DNA from: Actinobacillus capsulatus DSM 19761
GTDB lineage: Bacteria > Pseudomonadota > Gammaproteobacteria > Enterobacterales > Pasteurellaceae
Length of the DNA: 64,000 nt
Assembly (NCBI RefSeq): GCF_000374285.1
Contig: NZ_KB893943.1
Coordinates: forward strand, 1-64,000
Reading direction: 5' to 3'
The notes below the pieces were generated by a model, which was not told the DNA's origin, did no database searches, and saw nothing but the letters and a program-made list of their open reading frames with translations. Position 1 is the first letter of the stretch, and every line of letters begins with the position of its first letter. Made by a program: the position numbers and the translations under genes. Positions 34,435 to 44,460 of the stretch are shown here, piece after piece.

Positions 34435-35622
34435 ATGAAAATAAAAAAACATAATTCAATCATAGGGTTAACTTTAGCTGCTTTGTTAATCTCAGCCTGC
34501 TCAAGCCTCCCAACTTCAGGCCCTAGCCATAGTGCGATTTTAGAAGCTAATTCTCAGAACTCAGATAAACCTTTACCGGAAGTTAATTTAGTGGAGTTAG
34601 ATAATGGATTAGTTCAACAGTTGTATCAGACTCAGCAAAGTCAGCAATTTTCCGGCTTTGTAGGTACGGCAGGTGGTGCGGGCTATGCCGGTGCGGTTAA
34701 TGTGGGAGACGTGCTTGAAATTTCGATTTGGGAAGCGCCGCCGGCTGTGTTGTTTGGCGGTACCTTCAGCTCTGAAGGGCAGGGTAGCGGGCATTTAACC
34801 CAATTACCAGCACAAATGGTTAACCAAAACGGTACGGTTACAGTGCCGTTTGTCGGTAATATTCGTGTTGCAGGTAAAACACCGGAAGCGATTCAGTCTC
34901 AAATTGTTGGGGCATTGCAGCGTAAAGCGAATCAACCGCAAGTATTGGTAAAAATTGCTAATAATAACTCTGCGGATGTTACTGTTATTCGTCAAGGTAA
35001 CAGTATTCGTATGCCGCTGAGTGCAAATAACGAACGTGTGTTAGATGCTGTTGCGGCAGTAGGCGGTACAACAGAAAATATTGAAGATGTTACGGTTAAA
35101 TTAACCCGTGGCTCTCAAGTAAAAACATTAGCGTTTGAAACCTTAATTTCCGATCCAGCGCAAAATATTATGTTATGTGCCGGTGATGTGGTTTCGTTGT
35201 TGAATACACCTTATAGCTTTACCGGTTTAGGCGCGGTGGGTAATAACCAGCAAATGAAATTCTCCAGTAAGGGTATTACGCTTGCTGAAGCAATCGGTAA
35301 GATGGGTGGTTTAATTGATACTCGTTCGGATCCGAGAGGGGTATTCGTATTCCGCCACGTGCCTTTTGCACAATTAAGTTTAGAACAACAAGCGCAATGG
35401 AAGGCTAAAGGCTATGGTATCGGTATGGATGTGCCGACGGTTTATCGCGTGAATTTACTTGAGCCGCAATCTATATTTTTATTACAGCGTTTCCCAATGC
35501 AAGATAAAGATATTGTGTATGTTTCAAATGCGCCATTGTCTGAGTTCCAAAAATTCTTAAGAATGATTTTCTCAGTAACATCACCGATTACAAGTACAAC
35601 TAACAGTATTCGTAGCTATTAA
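34435..35622 (+). CDS. cpxD: Capsule export outer membrane lipoprotein CpxD
   Basis: Outer membrane polysaccharide exporter of the Wza/BexD/KpsD type, 395 residues. The lipoprotein signal ends LLISAC (cysteine 22). GYAGAVNVGDVLEISIWEAPP is the polysaccharide export domain, followed by NGTVTVPFVGNIRVAGKTPEAIQ and SLBB-like segments (LDAVAAVGG, LAEAIGKMGGL). It forms the outer channel of the ABC-dependent capsule exporter. First of four linked genes cpxDCBA. Confidence 0.95.
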   Translation: MKIKKHNSIIGLTLAALLISACSSLPTSGPSHSAILEANSQNSDKPLPEVNLVELDNGLVQQLYQTQQSQQFSGFVGTAGGAGYAGAVNVGDVLEISIWEAPPAVLFGGTFSSEGQGSGHLTQLPAQMVNQNGTVTVPFVGNIRVAGKTPEAIQSQIVGALQRKANQPQVLVKIANNNSADVTVIRQGNSIRMPLSANNERVLDAVAAVGGTTENIEDVTVKLTRGSQVKTLAFETLISDPAQNIMLCAGDVVSLLNTPYSFTGLGAVGNNQQMKFSSKGITLAEAIGKMGGLIDTRSDPRGVFVFRHVPFAQLSLEQQAQWKAKGYGIGMDVPTVYRVNLLEPQSIFLLQRFPMQDKDIVYVSNAPLSEFQKFLRMIFSVTSPITSTTNSIRSY

Positions 35623-35670
35623 TGAAGGTCGATAGACCCTAAAAGATAAATCTATTTAGAGGAAAGGATA

Positions 35671-36810
35671 ATGGTAGCGATTACCGCAGAAAAACCGAAT
35701 AAACCTAAGAAAAAAAGCTTATTAAGAAAGTTAAATCCATTACTTTGGTTAACGGTGATTTTTCCAACATTATTTTCAGCCATTTATTTTGGACTGTTTG
35801 CTTCGGATATTTATGTATCTGAATCAAGTTTTGTGGTGCGTTCGCCACGTAATCAGTCGTCGCTTTCAGGCGTGGGGGCGTTGTTACAAGGGACAGGTTT
35901 TACTCGTTCGCAAGACGATACTTATTCGGTGCAAGAATATATGCGTTCCCGTACTGCATTAGAACAATTACAAACCGAATTACCGGTTCGTGATTTTTAT
36001 GCAACAAAAGGCGATATTCTGAGCCGTTTTAACGGTTTCGGTTTAAATGATACGCAGGAAGCGTTTTTCCGCTATTTTAAAGATCGTTTAAGCATTGATG
36101 TGGATTCCGTATCAGGGATTGCGACTTTACGTGTACAAGCGTTTGAAGCGAGTGAGGGACAGCAGTTAAATGATAAATTGTTAAGACTGGGTGAAGACTT
36201 GATTAACCGTTTAAATGCTCGAGGTCGTAAAGATACCCTTGAGTTTGCTGCTCAAGCGGTGCAAGAAGCAGAAAAAAATGTCAATGAGACCGCTGAAGCG
36301 TTAAGTAAATATCGTATCAAAAATAAAATTTTTGATTTGCCGGCACAATCGGGCGTACAGCTTTCTTTAATTTCGAGCCTGAAAAGTGAACTAATTCGTG
36401 TGGAAACGCAATTAGCGCAATTGCAGTCAATTACACCGGATAACCCACAAGTTGATGCATTACTGATGCGCCAAAAAAGTTTACGTAAAGAAATTGATGA
36501 ACAGTCAAAACAGCTTTCGGGTAATACAGGAAGCTCGGTTGCGAATCAATCGGCGGATTATCAACGTTTAGTGTTAGCCAATGAATTAGCGCAGCAGCAA
36601 CTTACCGCAGCAATGGCATCATTACACAACACCCGAGGCGAAGCCGACCGTCAGCAACTTTATTTAGAAGTTATCAGTCAACCAAGTAAACCGGACTGGG
36701 CGTTGGCGCCAAGTCGTTTATATAACATTATTGCCACTTTTATTATCGGTTTAATGTTATATGGAATTTTCGGTTTATTAATCACGAGCGTGAGAGAGCA
36801 TAAAAACTAA
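35671..36810 (+). CDS. cpxC: Capsule export inner membrane protein CpxC
   Basis: Polysaccharide co-polymerase-like protein of the BexC/KpsE family, 379 residues. It has one membrane span near the N terminus (residues 24-46), a long periplasmic part with coiled-coil stretches (AVQEAEKNVNETAEALSKY), and a second span near the C terminus (YNIIATFIIGLMLYGIFGLLI). It bridges the inner membrane ABC transporter and the outer channel. Its stop overlaps the start of cpxB. Confidence 0.93.
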   Translation: MVAITAEKPNKPKKKSLLRKLNPLLWLTVIFPTLFSAIYFGLFASDIYVSESSFVVRSPRNQSSLSGVGALLQGTGFTRSQDDTYSVQEYMRSRTALEQLQTELPVRDFYATKGDILSRFNGFGLNDTQEAFFRYFKDRLSIDVDSVSGIATLRVQAFEASEGQQLNDKLLRLGEDLINRLNARGRKDTLEFAAQAVQEAEKNVNETAEALSKYRIKNKIFDLPAQSGVQLSLISSLKSELIRVETQLAQLQSITPDNPQVDALLMRQKSLRKEIDEQSKQLSGNTGSSVANQSADYQRLVLANELAQQQLTAAMASLHNTRGEADRQQLYLEVISQPSKPDWALAPSRLYNIIATFIIGLMLYGIFGLLITSVREHKN

Positions 36811-37607
36811 TGCAGTATGGTGACCAAACAACGTTTCGACAATCATTAGCCATTCAGGGGCGTGTGATTTATGCGCTGTTGATGCGGGAGATTATTACCC
36901 GCTATGGGCGTAAGAATTTAGGTTTTTTATGGTTGTTTGTTGAGCCGTTGCTCTTAACGTTTTTAATTGTGTTAATGTGGAAGTTTTTCCGTGCGGATAA
37001 AGTTTCTACGTTAAATATTGTTGCGTTTACGATTACCGGCTATCCGATGGCGATGATGTGGCGAAATGTCTCAAATCGTGCGATTGGTTCGATTTCCGCT
37101 AACTTAAGTCTGTTATATCACCGTAACGTGCGCGTATTAGATACGATTTTTGCTCGTATGTTATTGGAAGTTGCCGGTGCGACAGTTGCTCAAATTCTTA
37201 TTACGGCGGTGTTAGTTTTTATCGGTTGGATTGATACGCCGAAAGATGTGTTTTACATGGTGCTGGCTTGGACTTTAATGGCATTTTTTGCCTTTGGGTT
37301 AGGGCTGGTTATTTGTTCGTTAGCACAGAAGATCGAAGTATTCGGTAAAATTTGGAATACGCTGAGTTTCGTGTTATTACCGCTTTCAGGTGCATTTTTC
37401 TTCGTACATTCATTGCCTTCACAAATTCGTGAAATTGCGCAATGGGTGCCGATGATTAGCGGCACTGAAATGTTTCGTCATGGTTATTTTGGCGATTTAG
37501 TCCCAACGTATGAAAATATCGGTTTTTTAGTGGTATGCGATTTAGCAATGCTGTTATTAGGGCTGATTCTGGTGCGAAACTTCAGTAAAGGAATTGAACC
37601 GCAATGA
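36810..37607 (+). CDS. cpxB: Capsule ABC transporter permease CpxB
   Basis: ABC-2 type permease of the BexB/KpsM family, 265 residues, with six hydrophobic spans. [23 protein letters not shown] at the N terminus is the family hallmark. It moves the finished capsule polymer across the inner membrane with CpxA. The start overlaps cpxC by one base and the stop overlaps cpxA by four. Confidence 0.95.
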   Translation: MQYGDQTTFRQSLAIQGRVIYALLMREIITRYGRKNLGFLWLFVEPLLLTFLIVLMWKFFRADKVSTLNIVAFTITGYPMAMMWRNVSNRAIGSISANLSLLYHRNVRVLDTIFARMLLEVAGATVAQILITAVLVFIGWIDTPKDVFYMVLAWTLMAFFAFGLGLVICSLAQKIEVFGKIWNTLSFVLLPLSGAFFFVHSLPSQIREIAQWVPMISGTEMFRHGYFGDLVPTYENIGFLVVCDLAMLLLGLILVRNFSKGIEPQ

Positions 37608-38254
37608 TTAGTGTAAAAAATGTGAGCAAGCGCTATCATACTAATAGCGGTTGGAAAACGGTGTTACAGGATATTAATTTTGATCTACATAAAGGCGAAA
37701 AAATTGGTATTCTGGGACGTAACGGTGCAGGTAAGTCAACCTTAATTCGTTTAATGAGCGGCGTTGAGCCGCCGACAACCGGTACGATTGAACGCCATAT
37801 GTCGATTTCTTGGCCGCTTGCGTTTAGCGGGGCGTTTCAAGGCAGTTTAACTGGTATGGATAACCTGCGTTTTATTTGCCGGATTTATAATGCTGATTTC
37901 GATTATGTGAAAGCATTTACCGAGGAATTTTCTGAGCTTGGCGATTATTTATATGAGCCGGTGAAGAAATATTCTTCCGGTATGAAAGCCCGACTTGCGT
38001 TTGCCTTGTCGCTTTCAGTTGAGTTTGATTGTTACTTAATTGATGAGGTAATTGCGGTAGGTGACTCTCGCTTTGCGGCAAAATGTAAGCACGAATTATT
38101 CGAGAAACGCAAAGATCGTTCGATTATTTTAGTATCGCATAGCCCGTCTGCAATGAAGGAATATTGCGATAATGCGATGGTGCTTGATAAGGGCATTATG
38201 CATAAATTCGAAAATATGGAGGAGGCTTATAAGTTCTATAATGCCACCCAGTAA
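37604..38254 (+). CDS. cpxA: Capsule ABC transporter ATPase CpxA
   Basis: ATP-binding subunit of the BexA/KpsT family, 216 residues. Walker A is [11 protein letters not shown] (about residue 40), the signature region is [15 protein letters not shown], and Walker B is [12 protein letters not shown], where the DEV form is typical of polysaccharide exporters. Last gene of cpxDCBA. Confidence 0.96.
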   Translation: MISVKNVSKRYHTNSGWKTVLQDINFDLHKGEKIGILGRNGAGKSTLIRLMSGVEPPTTGTIERHMSISWPLAFSGAFQGSLTGMDNLRFICRIYNADFDYVKAFTEEFSELGDYLYEPVKKYSSGMKARLAFALSLSVEFDCYLIDEVIAVGDSRFAAKCKHELFEKRKDRSIILVSHSPSAMKEYCDNAMVLDKGIMHKFENMEEAYKFYNATQ

Positions 38255-38259
38255 GAAAG

Positions 38260-38305
38260 ACAAGCGGTTAAAAATGTAAAATTTTTTGCAAATTTGACCG
38301 CTTGT
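38260..38305 (+). terminator. Uptake-sequence pair after cpxA
   Basis: ACAAGCGGT at 38260 faces ACCGCTTGT ending at 38305, directly after the cpxA stop. Likely stops or weakens export-operon transcription. Confidence 0.5.
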
Positions 38306-38318
38306 AGCTTTAAACTCT

Positions 38319-38434
38319 CTACGATGGCGCTCGTCTTTGACGAGTGCCTTTATTTTTCCCATATATCAATCAATTATCAGCACTCGTCAGGTGACAGGTG
38401 CTTATCTTCCGTGCAATTCGTGTTTTCCGTGGTT
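38319..38434. repeat. Dispersed element at the modF-side border of the capsule locus
   Basis: The first 50 or so bases (CTACGATGGCGCTCG...) match 22869-22925 in the same orientation. The whole stretch matches 41039-41137 in inverted orientation (shared blocks ACCACGGA, ATTGCACGGAAGATA, GGTGCTGATAATT when read on one strand). It fills the gap between cpxA and modF. Confidence 0.75.
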
Positions 38435-38439
38435 GAATT

Positions 38440-39912
38440 TCAGGCGTTTCCTGTTTTATTTAAAGCCGTCTTTACGTAGCAGTAACCGCCGTTATCTTGC
38501 GGGACAAATTCAAATAAATGCGTGATGCAATTTGGGGCGTCTGCATCTTGGTGCGAAACAAATAGCAACTGGGTTTGACTATTAGTCACAAGCTGTTCGA
38601 TAAACTGTTTAACCAATTTGCGGTTTACGCCGTCTAGGCCTTGCAGCGGTTCGTCTAAAATCAGAATCGGCGGGTGTTTTACCATGGCACGAGTAATCAA
38701 TAATAACCGTTGTTGCCCCCACGAAAGTGAACGGAACGGTTTTTTCGCCAGATTGGCTAAATGCAAATGTTCCAGCCATTCCATTGCTTTTAGCTGTAAG
38801 GCACTTGGTACTGGTTGATAAACGCCGATTGAGTCAAAAAAGCCGGATAAAATCACGTCTAACGCCGAACAATTCACCCGATAATCCATATGTAATTGGC
38901 TGCTCACATAGCCGATATTTTTCTTTATGTCCCAAATTGTTTCACCGGAGCCACGCTGACGTCCGAATAAATGTACGTAATTAGCATAGGCTTGCGGATG
39001 GTCACCGGTAATAATCGAAAGCAAGGTCGATTTGCCGGCACCGTTCTGGCCTTTAATCCACCAATGTTGTTTTGGGGCAACCGTCCAAGTTAGATCATCA
39101 ATAATGGTTTTTTCACCGTAATGAATCATCACGTTTTTCAGTTCGAACGGATTGGTATTCGGCGGGAGCTGAATCAGCGGTGCAGCACTGTCCGGTAAAG
39201 GCGCATTCACATTCTGTTCTGCAAATTTTAGCGGAGAATAGACCGCTTGTTGTTCAATCGCTTGGCGTTCGCCTTGTAAAATTAGTTGCAGATTATCTAA
39301 CAAAGCAATATGCGTGGCACAGTCGGGAATATCATTAAAACGGTTGGAAATCAGTACCACCGCCATTTGCTTACCGAGCTGTGCCATAACGCCTTGCCAA
39401 TAAGCGACCGAGGCTTGGTCTAACCCTTCAAAAGGCTCATCTAAAATCAGTAGATCCGGTTCGCTAACTAACATTTGGCAAAATAATACTTTGCGGCTTT
39501 CACCGGTCGAGAGCTGAATAAACGGGCGATCTAATAACGGCTGGATACGTAACTTCGCTGCATATTCTTCGCATAATTGCGTTTTTTCGCTACCGTTTAA
39601 GATGATTTGACGGGCAGTCAATCCGAAATCATCCGGTGAAACCATATCGTTATTACGGTGTTTAAATATTTGCTCAATGATTTTTTGTTGCTGCTCGAAA
39701 GAGAGTAAAGCGATATGTTGGAAGCTGTTTTGATATTCACCCGAATATAACGAAAGTGAATTGTGTAACGCTTGGGCGAAGGCGGTTTTGCCCGAGCCAT
39801 TACCGCCGACAATTACCCAAAAATCGTGAGTGTTAATCTCTAGTGATTCAATCGACAGTTTACGTTGCTGCGAAAGGAAAAATAAGGCGTTATGGATGTT
39901 GATGTTTGGCAT
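38440..39912 (-). CDS. modF: ModF-type tandem ABC ATPase
   Basis: Cytoplasmic protein of 490 residues, the same length as E. coli ModF, with two ABC domains: GGNGSGKTAF with LSTGESRKV and LLILDEPFEGLD, then [10 protein letters not shown] with LSWGQQRLL and ILILDEPLQGLD. No membrane spans. Linked by name to molybdate transport, but the true role is unclear. It is the known border gene of the A. pleuropneumoniae capsule locus on the export side. Confidence 0.9.
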   Translation of the reverse strand: MPNINIHNALFFLSQQRKLSIESLEINTHDFWVIVGGNGSGKTAFAQALHNSLSLYSGEYQNSFQHIALLSFEQQQKIIEQIFKHRNNDMVSPDDFGLTARQIILNGSEKTQLCEEYAAKLRIQPLLDRPFIQLSTGESRKVLFCQMLVSEPDLLILDEPFEGLDQASVAYWQGVMAQLGKQMAVVLISNRFNDIPDCATHIALLDNLQLILQGERQAIEQQAVYSPLKFAEQNVNAPLPDSAAPLIQLPPNTNPFELKNVMIHYGEKTIIDDLTWTVAPKQHWWIKGQNGAGKSTLLSIITGDHPQAYANYVHLFGRQRGSGETIWDIKKNIGYVSSQLHMDYRVNCSALDVILSGFFDSIGVYQPVPSALQLKAMEWLEHLHLANLAKKPFRSLSWGQQRLLLITRAMVKHPPILILDEPLQGLDGVNRKLVKQFIEQLVTNSQTQLLFVSHQDADAPNCITHLFEFVPQDNGGYCYVKTALNKTGNA

Positions 39913-40007
39913 ATTGTGTTCCTGTTATGACGGAAAACACAACGCTAATGGAATAATTATGCTAAGTGTGCGCGTTATATTTTCCGTATCAGAGAGTTTT
40001 TATATTT

Positions 40008-40958
40008 TTAGAGTTGTTTGCCTACTGCAAACCAATCGGCACGCCCGTTAAGGAAGTCTTGCACGGACATCGGTTTTTTGCCAGAAGGTTGTAATTGAGT
40101 GATATTTAATACACCGTCTTGTGTTGCAATTTGAATACCGTTTTTATCCACTTGTAATACCGTACCGGCAGCTTTGGTTTGATGCGGTAACACATTCGCT
40201 TGATACACTTTCACGCTTTGTTCCACGCCGCCCACCTCTAACGTGAGGAAGCTAATCGGCCACGGGTTAAACGCACGAATATTGCGTTCTAGCTGACAAG
40301 CGGTCAAATTCCAGTCTAATTTTGCTTCTTCTTTTGAGAGTTTTTCCGCATAGTTGGAAAGCGCTTCATCTTGTTTTTCCGCTTGAAATGTTTGGCTTTC
40401 TAAACCGTTTAACACCGCTAATAACGCCGGCGGCGCAAGTTCGGCTAATTTGGCATATAACGAAGCGGAGGTTTCGTCTGCAGCAATCGGTGTAGTAACT
40501 TTGTGTAACATATCGCCGGTATCTAAGCCGATATCCATTTGCATAATGGTCACGCCGGTTTCCTGATCGCCTGCCCAAATCGAGCGTTGAATCGGTGCCG
40601 CACCACGCCAGCGTGGTAACAGCGAACCATGCACATTTAAACAACCGTATTTCGGCGCATTCAGTACCGCTTCCGGTAAGATTAAACCGTAAGCTACTAC
40701 GACCATCACATCGGCATTCAGTGCTTTTAATTCCGCTTGCGCTTCTTCTTTACGTAAGGATTTTGGTTGATATACCGGAATGTTATGTTGTTCGGCTAAT
40801 TGTTTTACCGGGCTGGCTTGCAGTTTTTTACCTCTGCCGGCAGGTTTGTCCGGTTGGGTATAAACCGCAATCACATTATGTTCTGAATCTAATAACGCTT
40901 GTAAGTGTTGTGCGGCAAAATCAGGTGTGCCGGCAAAAATAATATTAAGTTTTGACAT
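40008..40958 (-). CDS. fmt: Methionyl-tRNA formyltransferase
   Basis: Formylates initiator Met-tRNA using 10-formyl-THF; 316 residues as expected. [14 protein letters not shown] opens the Rossmann domain. [24 protein letters not shown] holds the catalytic asparagine and histidine and the SLLP loop, and the following [10 protein letters not shown] completes the site. A C-terminal tRNA-contact domain follows. The usual partner def is not next to it here. Confidence 0.97.
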   Translation of the reverse strand: MSKLNIIFAGTPDFAAQHLQALLDSEHNVIAVYTQPDKPAGRGKKLQASPVKQLAEQHNIPVYQPKSLRKEEAQAELKALNADVMVVVAYGLILPEAVLNAPKYGCLNVHGSLLPRWRGAAPIQRSIWAGDQETGVTIMQMDIGLDTGDMLHKVTTPIAADETSASLYAKLAELAPPALLAVLNGLESQTFQAEKQDEALSNYAEKLSKEEAKLDWNLTACQLERNIRAFNPWPISFLTLEVGGVEQSVKVYQANVLPHQTKAAGTVLQVDKNGIQIATQDGVLNITQLQPSGKKPMSVQDFLNGRADWFAVGKQL

Positions 40959-41038
40959 AATTTTTCGTTGATAAGTGAATGGATAACGGAATTGTAACAG
41001 AAGAAATGCGGCAGCTGTGTTTTGTGCTAAATATTTTT

Positions 41039-41137
41039 AACCACGGAATGCGCAGATTGCACGGAAGATAGCGCCCGTCTCCCGACGGGTGCTGATAATT
41101 AAAAATACAGGCACGCGTCAGAGCCGAGCGCTATTAG
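41039..41137. repeat. Inverted copy of the capsule-border repeat
   Basis: Homologous to the reverse complement of 38319-38434, with some internal deletions. The pair brackets modF and fmt. Confidence 0.75.
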
Positions 41138-41168
41138 GGGGATATTTGAAAAGCTGCAGAAGGGGTAA

Positions 41169-42119
41169 TTATAACCAACCGCGTTCTTTATAATATTTCA
41201 CAGCACCGGAATGGAGCGGAGCGGATAGCGCATTTTTGACCATTTCCGTTTCGGATAAATGAGCAAATGCCGGATGCGATTTTTTAAAACGGGCGAAATT
41301 TTCAAATACCGCTTTCACTACTCGGTAAACCTGTTCCTCACTTACATCGCTTGACGTGACTAAAGTTGCATAAACCCCGAAAGAATCGACCGCTTGTTCA
41401 ACACCTTTATAAACTTTTGCCGGAATGGTTGCTTTCGCATAATAACTTTGCTCCGCCACCAATTTACTAACCACTTCATCGGTAACCGGAATCAAGCGAA
41501 TATCGCAACTATTCGCGGTTTCTTTTAACGCTGCATTCGGGTGACCGACATTATAGCTAATCGCATCGACATCTTTATCGCATAATGCGCTACCCATTTC
41601 AGCTGGCGTGAGTTTTAACGCTTCTTTAAAATTCGCTTCCGTCCAGCCTTTAGTTTTTAGTAATACATTCATTGTTGCTTGCGTACCGGAGCCATCTACG
41701 CCGACATTCACTTTTTTACCTTGCAAATCATCGACCGATTGAATAGCGGAATCGTTGCGTACTACTAAGGTAAACGGTTCGGGATAAATCGAGAAAATGG
41801 CACGTAGTTTGTCGTTCTGTTTGCCTTCAAATGAACTGGTGCCGTGATAAGAATGATATTGCCAATCCGACTGCACAATGCCCATTTCTAACTGACCGTT
41901 AGCGATTTTATTCAGATTATCAACCGAAGCATCGCTGGCAAATGCTTTACAAGCGGTGTGATTTTCGCTGCGATTTACAAATTGGCAAATCACATTACCG
42001 GTGACGAAATAAAGTCCGGTGTCACTGCCTGTGCCTAATTTAATTTGGGTTTGTTCCGCCTGTGCGAAGCCTGCAAGTAGCATTGTGGCTAAGAGTGAGA
42101 GTTTTGGTGGGATTTTCAT
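41169..42119 (-). CDS. TAXI-family TRAP substrate-binding protein
   Basis: Periplasmic receptor of 316 residues with signal peptide MKIPPKLSLLATMLLAGFAQA. LGTGSDTGLYFVTGNVICQFVN is the TAXI opening, then CKAFASDASVDNLNKIANGQLEMGI, KVNVGVDGSGTQATMNVLL and AISYNVGHPNAALKE. The ATG at 42119 has GAGGAAA upstream; the frame is open further but not conserved. TAXI receptors work with a fused DctQM permease, and none is adjacent, so its membrane partner must be elsewhere. Substrates in this family include glutamate and other dicarboxylates. Confidence 0.85.
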   Translation of the reverse strand: MKIPPKLSLLATMLLAGFAQAEQTQIKLGTGSDTGLYFVTGNVICQFVNRSENHTACKAFASDASVDNLNKIANGQLEMGIVQSDWQYHSYHGTSSFEGKQNDKLRAIFSIYPEPFTLVVRNDSAIQSVDDLQGKKVNVGVDGSGTQATMNVLLKTKGWTEANFKEALKLTPAEMGSALCDKDVDAISYNVGHPNAALKETANSCDIRLIPVTDEVVSKLVAEQSYYAKATIPAKVYKGVEQAVDSFGVYATLVTSSDVSEEQVYRVVKAVFENFARFKKSHPAFAHLSETEMVKNALSAPLHSGAVKYYKERGWL

Positions 42120-42280
42120 GGAAATTTCCTCAAAATAGAATGGTGTTTGCCGGTTGAAGATATCCTTTTTTGTACAATATATGCAACTTTTTTCTCCATT
42201 TTTTAACCGCAAGCGGTCAAAAATCGCCAATTTCTTGCAATTAGGGTATGATCTAATCTTTTATTTGAGCATGATGACAT

Positions 42281-42889
42281 ATGGAATACTTTATCCCTCA
42301 ACAGCCGGTAATTTTTGAGGAAGAAATCAAAAAGAGCCGATTTATCACATACTTACGTCATACGGAAGGTATGGAACAGGCGAAAGCGTTTTGGGCGGAA
42401 ATGAAAATGCTTCATCCTCAAGCTCGCCATTGGTGTTGGGCAACGGTGGCGGGAATGCCGAATGATTCGCAACAATACGGTTTTTCGGATGACGGTGAAC
42501 CTTCCGGCACTGCCGGTAAGCCGATGCTCAATTACCTGTTAGGTTCGGGACTGGGAGAAATTACTGCGGTCGTAGTGCGCTATTACGGCGGCATTCAATT
42601 AGGTACCGGCGGTTTGGTTAAAGCATACGGTGGCGGTGTGCAACAGGCGTTATTGCAAGTGGAAAAGCAGCGCAAAGTGCTGCGCCAAAATTACCAGTTG
42701 GTATGTGAATACGATCAATTCAATACAGTGCAGCATTTGCTGAATAGCTACGATATTGAGCTGCTTGAGCAGCATTTTACCGAGGTAATTGAGCTGAATT
42801 TAGCGATTAATCCGGCGGATATTGCGCTGCTAAGTGAACAATTGACGCAGCGTTTTTCCGGCAAGTTGCAGCTTAACAAACCGGATTAA
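42281..42889 (+). CDS. yigZ: YigZ/IMPACT-family protein
   Basis: Protein of 202 residues of the UPF0029/IMPACT family. The N-terminal domain has KSRFITYLRHT, ARHWCWATVAG and FSDDGEPSGTAGKPML followed by VVVRYYGGIQLGTGGLVKAY. A small C-terminal domain follows. In E. coli the same order yigZ-trkH-hemG is found, as here. Molecular role is not established; a link to translation or proline peptidase regulation has been proposed for the family. Confidence 0.92.
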   Translation: MEYFIPQQPVIFEEEIKKSRFITYLRHTEGMEQAKAFWAEMKMLHPQARHWCWATVAGMPNDSQQYGFSDDGEPSGTAGKPMLNYLLGSGLGEITAVVVRYYGGIQLGTGGLVKAYGGGVQQALLQVEKQRKVLRQNYQLVCEYDQFNTVQHLLNSYDIELLEQHFTEVIELNLAINPADIALLSEQLTQRFSGKLQLNKPD

Positions 42890-42960
42890 TTTATGTATGG
42901 GCGCTTTTTTGCTAAAATCCCGCCTTATTTAACCGCTTATAGAAACACTTTGAGGACTTT

Positions 42961-44439
42961 GTGCAGTTTTTAACTATTATCCGCATTGTCGGAATTTTGG
43001 TAATGAGCTTTTCGGTTACGATGCTTTTACCGGCGTTTGTCGCACTGATTTATGGTGATGGTGGCGGTCGAGAATTTTTACAATCGTTCCTACTCACATT
43101 TTCGGTCGGCGCACTTTTATGGTGGTTTTGCCGAGATCGAAAGGAAGAACTCCGCTCACGGGAAGGTTTTTTAATCGTGGTCTTGTTCTGGGTGGTACTG
43201 GGCTCATTAGGGGCTGTGCCTTTTATTATTTTAGAGCACCCGAATTTAAATATCAGTGAATCGATTTTCGAATCGTTTTCGGGGCTTACCACCACCGGTG
43301 CAACGGTAATCACCGGTTTGGACAGTCTACCGAAAGCGATTTTATTCTACCGCCAATTCCTGCAATGGTTGGGCGGTATGGGGATCATCGTATTAGCGAT
43401 TGCGATTATTCCGCTGATTGGTTTAGGTAAATTATACCGAGCCGAAATGCCAGGTCCGTTAAAAGACCAAAAAATGCGCCCTCGGATTGCGGAAATTTCC
43501 AAGTTACTTTGGCAGATTTATTTCACCTTAACCGTCTTATGTACCTTTGCGTTTAAAATGGCGGGGATGACATGGTTTGATGCGATTTGCCATAGTTTTG
43601 CCACGATTTCCATCGGCGGTTTTTCAACGCATGATGCAAGTATGGGCTATTTTAACAGTGGTGCAATTAATCTGATCACTGTGGTGTTTTTATTGATTTC
43701 GTCTTGTAACTTCGGGTTACATTTTGCCTTAATCGATCGCCTTAAAGATAAAAATAGTAAACGTTCCGGTAATCTGGTTAAGCGCTTATATTGGAAGGAT
43801 TATGAGTTCCGTTCGTTTGCTTTTATTCAGCTTAGTTTATTCCTAATTTGCTTGGCAATTTTGAGCGGTTATAACTATTTTGAAGATTCGCAGATAACTT
43901 TCCAGCAAGCGTTATTCCAATCGGTCTCGATTTCAACCACAGCCGGTTTTACCACCAATGATTTCAGCCAATGGCCGTCATTTTTACCGATCTTATTGGT
44001 GATGGCGTCATTTATCGGTGGTTGTGCCGGCTCAACCGGTGGCGGCTTGAAAGTGATTCGTGTGATGTTACTGTATTTGCAAGCCAATCGAGAAATTCAC
44101 CGCTTCGTACATCCAAATTCGGTTAAACCGATTAAGTTAGGTACGCATATTTTCTCGGATCGTATTGAAGAGGGGATTTGGGCGTTTTTCTCCGCCTATG
44201 TCTTTGTATTTATTGTGTGCTGGCTTGGCAGTATCGCCTTTGGCATGGAAACCTTTGATGCGTTTAATGCGGTGATTGCCTCATTAAATAATCTGGGGCC
44301 GGCACTAGGCAGCGTAAGTAGTAATTTTACCCAAATACCGGACGGCGCCAAATGGGTACTGACCATTGCGATGGTGTGCGGACGTTTAGAAGTATTTACC
44401 TTATTGGTTATTCTAAGCCCGGTATTTTGGAAAGATTAA
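42961..44439 (+). CDS. trkH: Trk potassium uptake channel TrkH
   Basis: Inner membrane potassium channel subunit of 492 residues (E. coli 483). The four pore loops are visible: TTTGATVITG, SIGGFSTHD, STTAGFTTND and NNLGPALGSV, whose central glycines form the selectivity filter. It needs the NAD/ATP-binding TrkA subunit, not in this window. The start is GTG at 42961 with GAGG upstream. yigZ precedes and hemG follows by 21 bases. Confidence 0.95.
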   Translation: MQFLTIIRIVGILVMSFSVTMLLPAFVALIYGDGGGREFLQSFLLTFSVGALLWWFCRDRKEELRSREGFLIVVLFWVVLGSLGAVPFIILEHPNLNISESIFESFSGLTTTGATVITGLDSLPKAILFYRQFLQWLGGMGIIVLAIAIIPLIGLGKLYRAEMPGPLKDQKMRPRIAEISKLLWQIYFTLTVLCTFAFKMAGMTWFDAICHSFATISIGGFSTHDASMGYFNSGAINLITVVFLLISSCNFGLHFALIDRLKDKNSKRSGNLVKRLYWKDYEFRSFAFIQLSLFLICLAILSGYNYFEDSQITFQQALFQSVSISTTAGFTTNDFSQWPSFLPILLVMASFIGGCAGSTGGGLKVIRVMLLYLQANREIHRFVHPNSVKPIKLGTHIFSDRIEEGIWAFFSAYVFVFIVCWLGSIAFGMETFDAFNAVIASLNNLGPALGSVSSNFTQIPDGAKWVLTIAMVCGRLEVFTLLVILSPVFWKD

Positions 44440-44460
44440 TCATAAAAACGGAATGAATAA

